A stretch of 38,355 nucleotides of DNA from a virus. The number at the start of each line of letters is the position of its first letter. The stretch's first letter is position 1. Shown piece by piece: positions 34,901 through 38,355 of this stretch. The notes beneath the pieces are model-generated. The model was given only the letters and a program-made list of their open reading frames with translations, was not told the DNA's origin and made no database searches. The DNA lies in IMG/VR virus record IMGVR_UViG_3300007344_000071, positions 1-38,355 of that record; one strand, written 5' to 3'. The position numbers and the translations under genes are program-made.

Positions 34901-35357
34901 AAACTATTTAGGACATTGGGATTTACCTGAAGGAACTGACTTAATTGTTACAATTGTTTCGGCTAAATGGGAAGAAGTAAAAAACCCTATTACAAACAGT
35001 AAAGAATCAAAAAGGGTTGTAAGGTTTAAAGAAAAAGGGGTAAAACCTTTTATATGCAACCAAACAAACGCGCAAAGCATTGTAATTGCAACAGGCGTTA
35101 AATATATGGACGATTCAGAGGGTAAACAAATTTCATTATTCGTTGATAATATAGTTGACAAAAGAACAAAAGAAACAATTGACTGTATAAGAATTAGGCG
35201 TACAAATATTGAATTAATTTACAACGAATTAGTTGAATTATTTGAACTTAAAAAATCAGTTGTTGAAGAAAGTTTAAAAGTTAGGGCTGAAGAAATTATA
35301 AAAAATAAAGAGGCTTCAAGTTATAACAAATTAATTAAACATTTAAAAACTTTGTAA
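34866..35357 (+). CDS. Recombination-associated conserved phage protein
   Basis: 163 residues starting MSKTHWLQSPNKNYLGHWDL, a start typical of Bacteroidota phage proteins encoded before YqaJ exonucleases. Beta-rich middle (FICNQTNAQSIVIATGVKYM; ISLFVDNIVDKRT), charged helical tail. Probably a single-strand-annealing or ssDNA-binding partner of the exonuclease, by context. The long overlap with the upstream gene is accepted because the conserved N-terminus begins there. Confidence 0.7.
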   Translation: MSKTHWLQSPNKNYLGHWDLPEGTDLIVTIVSAKWEEVKNPITNSKESKRVVRFKEKGVKPFICNQTNAQSIVIATGVKYMDDSEGKQISLFVDNIVDKRTKETIDCIRIRRTNIELIYNELVELFELKKSVVEESLKVRAEEIIKNKEASSYNKLIKHLKTL

Positions 35358-35358
35358 A

Positions 35359-36075
35359 ATGAGTATTACAGAAAATGTTGAACGAATTGGAAGCTTTACA
35401 AGTTCACAGATTTATAAATTAATGACAAACAACGCCAAAAAAGACTATTTTGGTAAACCTGGACTTACTTATATTGAAGAAAAAAAAATTGAAAAGAGGT
35501 TAGGCCGAAGCGTTACAACTGAAACACACAGTCAGGCGATGGCGTGGGGTATTTTTATGGAAATGGTTGTTTTTGATAAAATAAGTTTTGAATATAAAAT
35601 TACATCTAATACAACAGACACACACCCAAAAATTAAAGAATGGGCTGGATCAAAAGATTTGTTTGTTGAAGGTGTTAAGGTTTCAGACATTAAATGTTAC
35701 CAACCTTTAAATTTTGCGAAATACACAGATGCTTTATTAAAAAAAGACGTTGCTTTTATTCGTCAAAATTTCCCTAAAGAATATTGGCAATTGGTTAGTA
35801 ATGCAATTATTAATAATACGCCAAATGCTGAAGCAATTACTTTCATGCCTTATGAATCTGAATTAGAAGAAATACGCGAAATGGCTGAAAATTATGACGG
35901 GAATGACCAATGGAAATACAGATTTATTGCAGAAAGTCACAAAAGCGCGTTGCCTTATTTACCAAATAAAGGATATTATAAAAACTTAAACATATTTGAA
36001 TTTAAAGTTCCTGAAGAAGATAAAAAAGCGTTAACAGAACGCGTTTTAATGGCAATACAATTACTGAACGGCTGA
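35359..36075 (+). CDS. YqaJ-family (lambda exonuclease-like) recombinase nuclease
   Basis: 238 residues, PD-(D/E)xK nuclease fold: GSFTSSQIYKLMTNN (start helix), GLTYIEEKKIEKRLGRSVT, MAWGIFMEMVVF (catalytic Glu helix), WAGSKDLFVEGVKVSDIKCY with the D...xIK (D-x-K) active site, and YWQLVSNAIIN. In phages it resects double-strand ends to feed annealing with a partner protein, here the 34866 product. TGA stop at 36073-36075. Confidence 0.88.
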   Translation: MSITENVERIGSFTSSQIYKLMTNNAKKDYFGKPGLTYIEEKKIEKRLGRSVTTETHSQAMAWGIFMEMVVFDKISFEYKITSNTTDTHPKIKEWAGSKDLFVEGVKVSDIKCYQPLNFAKYTDALLKKDVAFIRQNFPKEYWQLVSNAIINNTPNAEAITFMPYESELEEIREMAENYDGNDQWKYRFIAESHKSALPYLPNKGYYKNLNIFEFKVPEEDKKALTERVLMAIQLLNG

Positions 36076-36088
36076 ACAGTAGCCAATT

Positions 36089-36157
36089 ATGGCAATAACA
36101 ATTAGGAAGAAGCCTAAAAGACGTGCCTTAATAGTGGTGGTTGTAAAGTCTTTGTAA
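36089..36157 (+). CDS. Possible 22-residue basic peptide
   Basis: ATG 36089 to TAA 36155-36157 gives MAITIRKKPKRRALIVVVVK and two more residues. Basic head and hydrophobic tail. It occupies most of the gap 36076-36194. Too short to be certain, but the composition is not random A/T sequence. Confidence 0.3.
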   Translation: MAITIRKKPKRRALIVVVVKSL

Positions 36158-36194
36158 ACCAAACTATTATTTTTTAACTTAAAAAACGTAAAAC

Positions 36195-36620
36195 ATGAAA
36201 ACTATAAACAGAAAAGTAAACCCTTACGCCTTTGCTGGTATGCAATTTGACACAGTTGGCGGGGTATTAAATAAAGCTTTAAAAAACCCTTCAAAAATAC
36301 CTGATACAACAACGCGAAACATTATAGCTTTAGCAATTGAAGAAATAACAGAAGTATCAATTGAAGATATTAAAAGCCGTAAAAGACATAGATATATTGT
36401 TGAAATAAGACAAATTTATCATTACTTTTTGAAAAATTATACAGGTTATAATTTAACAGCAATAGGGGCTTTAACTAATCGGGATCATTCAACAGTTTTA
36501 TATAGTATTAAAATGGTTGAGGACCTTAAAGAAACTGACCCAGCTTTTAACGCTTTAGTTAATAAGATTAAAAAAGAAATTGAATTAAAAATTACTGAAA
36601 AATTAGAAATACTAATATAA
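36195..36620 (+). CDS. DnaA domain IV-like replication protein
   Basis: 141 residues. The C-terminal half follows the DnaA DNA-binding domain: RKRHRYIVEIRQIYHYFLKN, YNLTAIGALTNRDHSTVLYS (RDHSTV 96-101 is the box that contacts DnaA boxes), and a final helix. The ATPase domain of DnaA is absent; residues 1-55 are another small domain. It may mark the phage origin or compete with host DnaA. The following 36621-36767 gap is unusually structured and may be its target. Confidence 0.85.
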   Translation: MKTINRKVNPYAFAGMQFDTVGGVLNKALKNPSKIPDTTTRNIIALAIEEITEVSIEDIKSRKRHRYIVEIRQIYHYFLKNYTGYNLTAIGALTNRDHSTVLYSIKMVEDLKETDPAFNALVNKIKKEIELKITEKLEILI

Positions 36621-36625
36621 TTTAT

Positions 36626-36633
36626 TATATTTG
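36626..36633 (+). promoter_or_regulatory. TATATTTG promoter core of the structured leader
   Basis: A TAnnTTTG match 6 nt after the DnaA-like gene. A transcript starting near 36638 would have about 130 nt before ATG 36768, by far the longest leader predicted here. Confidence 0.6.
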
Positions 36634-36636
36634 TTC

Positions 36637-36767
36637 TTTAAACCGAAGCGACACAATTAGTTTAAAATTTTTATTATATATAATTCCTGTTAGGTGCTTT
36701 GCGTATTTCCTTTGTCGCTATCGGTTACGCATTGCACTTGACAAGGAAAATAAAACCCGATAGCGAT
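36637..36767 (+). promoter_or_regulatory. Highly structured leader with competing pairings (riboswitch-like or origin element)
   Basis: Less A/T-rich than its surroundings. Hairpin F: TTTAAAC (36637-36643)/GTTTAAA (36660-36666). Hairpin D: GTGC-TT-TGCGTA (36694-36705)/TACGCA-TT-GCAC (36726-36737), perfect except a TT/TT pair. Loop arm B TGTCGCTATCGGTT (36713-36726) can pair with loop arm A AACCGAAGCGACA (36641-36653, one bulge) or, exactly over ten bases, with arm C CCGATAGCGA (36757-36766), which ends 1 nt before ATG 36768. CCTTTGTC (36709-36716) can also pair with GACAAGG (36740-36746). Could be an RNA switch controlling the next gene, or a DNA element such as an origin hairpin. Confidence 0.6.
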
Positions 36768-37433
36768 ATGAAAAACACAAAAAGAAAAGGATTTAATTTT
36801 TTTAGAAGTTATTTTGATGTTTACAATGAACTTGAAAATAATGAAGATAAAGTTGCTTTTATTGATGCACTTTTAGAAAGGCAATTTTTAGGGGTTAAAC
36901 CTGAAAACTTAAAAGGTATGTCACGATTTGCCTGGATAAGTCAAGTTAATTCAATAGACAGTCAGGTAAAGGGTTGGGAAGATAAAACAGGGTTAAAATT
37001 AACCCCTACCGAAGGGGGGTCTTTAAGGGGTAAAAACAACCCTACCGAACAACTACAAGTAGAAGAAGAAGTAAAAGAAGAAGTAAAACTACAAGTAAAA
37101 GAAAAAATGTATTTCAAAAAAGAAATACATGACACCTTTGAAAATTGTTTAAATTATTTTCCTGAACACCTTCACCCAAAAAATGAAAAAATTAAAAATA
37201 GCTGGTTAGACACAATTAAAAAATTAAATGAAATTGAAAAATTACCTTTTGAAAAAATTATTGAAATAGTTGAAAAAACGCGAAAAGATGATTTTTGGTC
37301 TAAGAATTTTTTAAGTTTACAAAAGTTACGTAAAAAAAATAAAGAGGGTGTTTTATATATTGTTGTTTTTAATGAACAAATAAAAGGACCAGCACAAAAA
37401 AGTTTACAGGACAAAATTAAACACTTAATGTAA
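36768..37433 (+). CDS. Replication-type protein with DUF6291-like N-terminus
   Basis: 221 residues from ATG 36768. A TTG at 36699 would start inside hairpin D and is rejected. N-terminus FNFFRSYFDVYNELENNEDK and ALLERQFLGVKPENL resemble DUF6291/DnaD-like phage replication proteins. A charged linker (QVEEEVKEEVKLQVKEK) leads to a C-terminal domain with DDFWSKNFLSLQKLRKKNKE, typical of the tails of phage replication initiators. Likely origin-binding or helicase-loading. Controlled by the leader above. Confidence 0.7.
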   Translation: MKNTKRKGFNFFRSYFDVYNELENNEDKVAFIDALLERQFLGVKPENLKGMSRFAWISQVNSIDSQVKGWEDKTGLKLTPTEGGSLRGKNNPTEQLQVEEEVKEEVKLQVKEKMYFKKEIHDTFENCLNYFPEHLHPKNEKIKNSWLDTIKKLNEIEKLPFEKIIEIVEKTRKDDFWSKNFLSLQKLRKKNKEGVLYIVVFNEQIKGPAQKSLQDKIKHLM

Positions 37434-38143
37434 TGGAAATATCTTTAAGAAATACAGAGGACAACAAAATAAAAGAAACTTTAATAAAAGTTATTATTTT
37501 AATTGGCTTAAATATTGAAAATGTTTCAAAAGAAGAATTACAGGTTGTTGTAAATTACATTAAAAAAAATTACGGTTATTTAGATTCAGACAAATTATTT
37601 AAAGCCTTTGAATTGTGTATTAACGGCCATTTAGATTTTAAAATTGAAAAAAGTAAATTAAGTGCTTTATTAGTTTCTAATGTTTTACAGTCTTTTAGAC
37701 GTTGGGAAATACGCAACAACAAACATATTAAGCCAATTACTGACGTTAATCGCCAAATAGATACAAAACCACAGACAAAAGAAGAAAACGCTTTAGAACA
37801 CTTTAAAATACTTAAAAAAGCAATTGAAAATAATATTGAACCTTTTTTAATTGACTTTGACGCTGTTTTTTGGTATATGGAAAAAGAAAAGTTAATTGAT
37901 TTAACAGTTGAAGATAAAAAAATATTTTTTGATTTAACAAAAGAAGACTTAATTGAAGTTACTAAAGCTGTTGAATATAAAATTTATAAAGATCCTGAAA
38001 CAAAAAAAGAACATAAGTTTTTTATACCTGGAATTAGAAAGGCAAAAGAAAACGCTGAAAAATTTCTTAAAAATGAAAAGCTTTTAAAAAAAGAATGTAA
38101 AAAAAGATTAATATATAAATATTTTGAAAATTTAAAAAAATAA
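37433..38143 (+). CDS. Hypothetical replication-module protein
   Basis: 236 residues, coupled to the previous gene by TAATG. EELQVVVNYIKKNYGYLDSD and AFELCINGHLDFKIEKSKLS recall conserved Bacteroidota phage proteins adjacent to replication initiators. The C-terminal part is Lys-rich (KNEKLLKKECKKRLIYKYFE). Probably a helicase-loader-like or primosome partner, by position. Confidence 0.65.
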   Translation: MEISLRNTEDNKIKETLIKVIILIGLNIENVSKEELQVVVNYIKKNYGYLDSDKLFKAFELCINGHLDFKIEKSKLSALLVSNVLQSFRRWEIRNNKHIKPITDVNRQIDTKPQTKEENALEHFKILKKAIENNIEPFLIDFDAVFWYMEKEKLIDLTVEDKKIFFDLTKEDLIEVTKAVEYKIYKDPETKKEHKFFIPGIRKAKENAEKFLKNEKLLKKECKKRLIYKYFENLKK

Positions 38144-38147
38144 AATT

Positions 38148-38355
38148 ATGAATTTAGATTTATTTGGTAATGAAATTATTACAAACCCTTTATTAAGGGA
38201 CAAATTTATTGAACCGCCATTTAGTATATTAGACACAAAAAGCGGAAGTTGGCAAAATAGAAAACGTATTTGGAAAGGTATTGGGATGAAAAGCGAAGTT
38301 GGAAGAAAAAAAGATATGACTTATAAAGGGGCTGTAAAATCTTTTGATTATTACA
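38148..38355 (+). CDS. DNA methylase N-terminus (cut by window edge)
   Basis: 69 codons before the window ends. MNLDLFGNEIITNPLLRDKF and IEPPFSILDTKSGSWQNRKR, then WKGIGMKSEVGRKKD, are the opening of a modification methylase family I associate with Bacteroidota phages. The catalytic motifs lie beyond the edge. It would be a second DNA methyltransferase besides 4240-4893. Confidence 0.7.
   Translation, partial: MNLDLFGNEIITNPLLRDKFIEPPFSILDTKSGSWQNRKRIWKGIGMKSEVGRKKDMTYKGAVKSFDYY

Noticed and set aside
36689-36695. GTTAGGT fits the integron attC core GTTRRRY
   Set aside because: No partner RYYYAAC at the right distance and no integrase or cassette; the palindromes here do not have attC geometry.
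36699-36767. TTG start giving a 244-residue version of the 36768 protein
   Set aside because: The extra 23 residues would be translated through strong hairpin arms and do not look like the protein's conserved N-terminus; ATG 36768 begins the recognisable domain.
1-38355. Window as a closed circular genome
   Set aside because: Joining base 38355 to base 1 ends the methylase frame after two more codons (AAG ATT CGC TAA), so the gene would be truncated; sequence is probably missing.
1-38355. Genes on the minus strand
   Set aside because: All long minus-strand frames lie opposite well-supported + strand genes, have low-complexity Phe/Leu/Ser composition and lack promoter cores or gene neighbours.
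1-38355. tRNA genes, CRISPR arrays, integrase or insertion sequences
   Set aside because: No cloverleaf, regularly spaced repeat, tyrosine/serine recombinase motif or transposase was seen; absence in an unaided reading is not proof.

Overview
The window is an almost complete tailed-phage (siphovirus-like) genome or prophage segment from a member of the Bacteroidota, most likely a Flavobacteriia phage. The evidence is the very A+T-rich sequence, the repeated Bacteroidota promoter core TAnnTTTG (sometimes with TTTG about 17-19 nt upstream), the near absence of Shine-Dalgarno sites in favour of A-rich leaders, and proteins whose patterns recall Bacteroidota phages. All supported genes are on the + strand, packed with ATGA or TAATG overlaps. 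Both ends cut through genes, and joining the two ends does not give a continuous frame, so this is not a closed circle. Family names below come from recognised motifs, not from searches.

Layout. (1) 1-737: a cut-off gene, then four tiny membrane or secreted-type genes. (2) 738-4893: a small gene, a ParB-like nuclease-domain protein, a candidate small terminase subunit, a two-gene GIY-YIG/NUMOD1 homing-type cassette behind a tandem repeat, the large terminase subunit (broken by an in-frame TGA), and a beta-class DNA methyltransferase. (3) 4920-8163: a glycan cassette with two hexapeptide acyltransferases, a polysaccharide-deacetylase-like protein, a SAM methyltransferase and a glycosyltransferase. 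(4) 8177-17363: small proteins, a tail-assembly chaperone with a probable -1 frameshift, tape measure, two large tail proteins and a probable tail-tube protein. (5) 17383-19779: terminator, a probable small RNA, and a second accessory block with two glycosyltransferases. (6) 19847-29742: portal, MuF-like head proteins, scaffold, major capsid, connector or completion proteins, and two probable adhesins. (7) 29744-31303: lysis module. (8) 31305-38355: metallophosphoesterase, a DUF1599-like protein, short separately transcribed genes, a YqaJ exonuclease, a DnaA domain IV-like protein, a highly structured leader, two replication-type genes and the start of a DNA methylase.

How it fits together. 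Packaging, tail, head and lysis genes form the virion programme. The right end is the replication and recombination programme. Accessory genes (homing cassette, glycan cassettes) are inserted between virion modules. Four of them start with the same compact signal, TAnnTTTG, exactly four bases, then ATG, which suggests leaderless mRNAs, while core modules have longer leaders containing hairpins.

Most interesting: the structured element at 36637-36767, whose arms can pair in mutually exclusive ways and run up to a start codon; the leaderless moron promoters; the short RNA at 17443-17528; the -1 frameshift at 10124-10130; the in-frame TGA in the terminase; and the phage-borne glycan genes.
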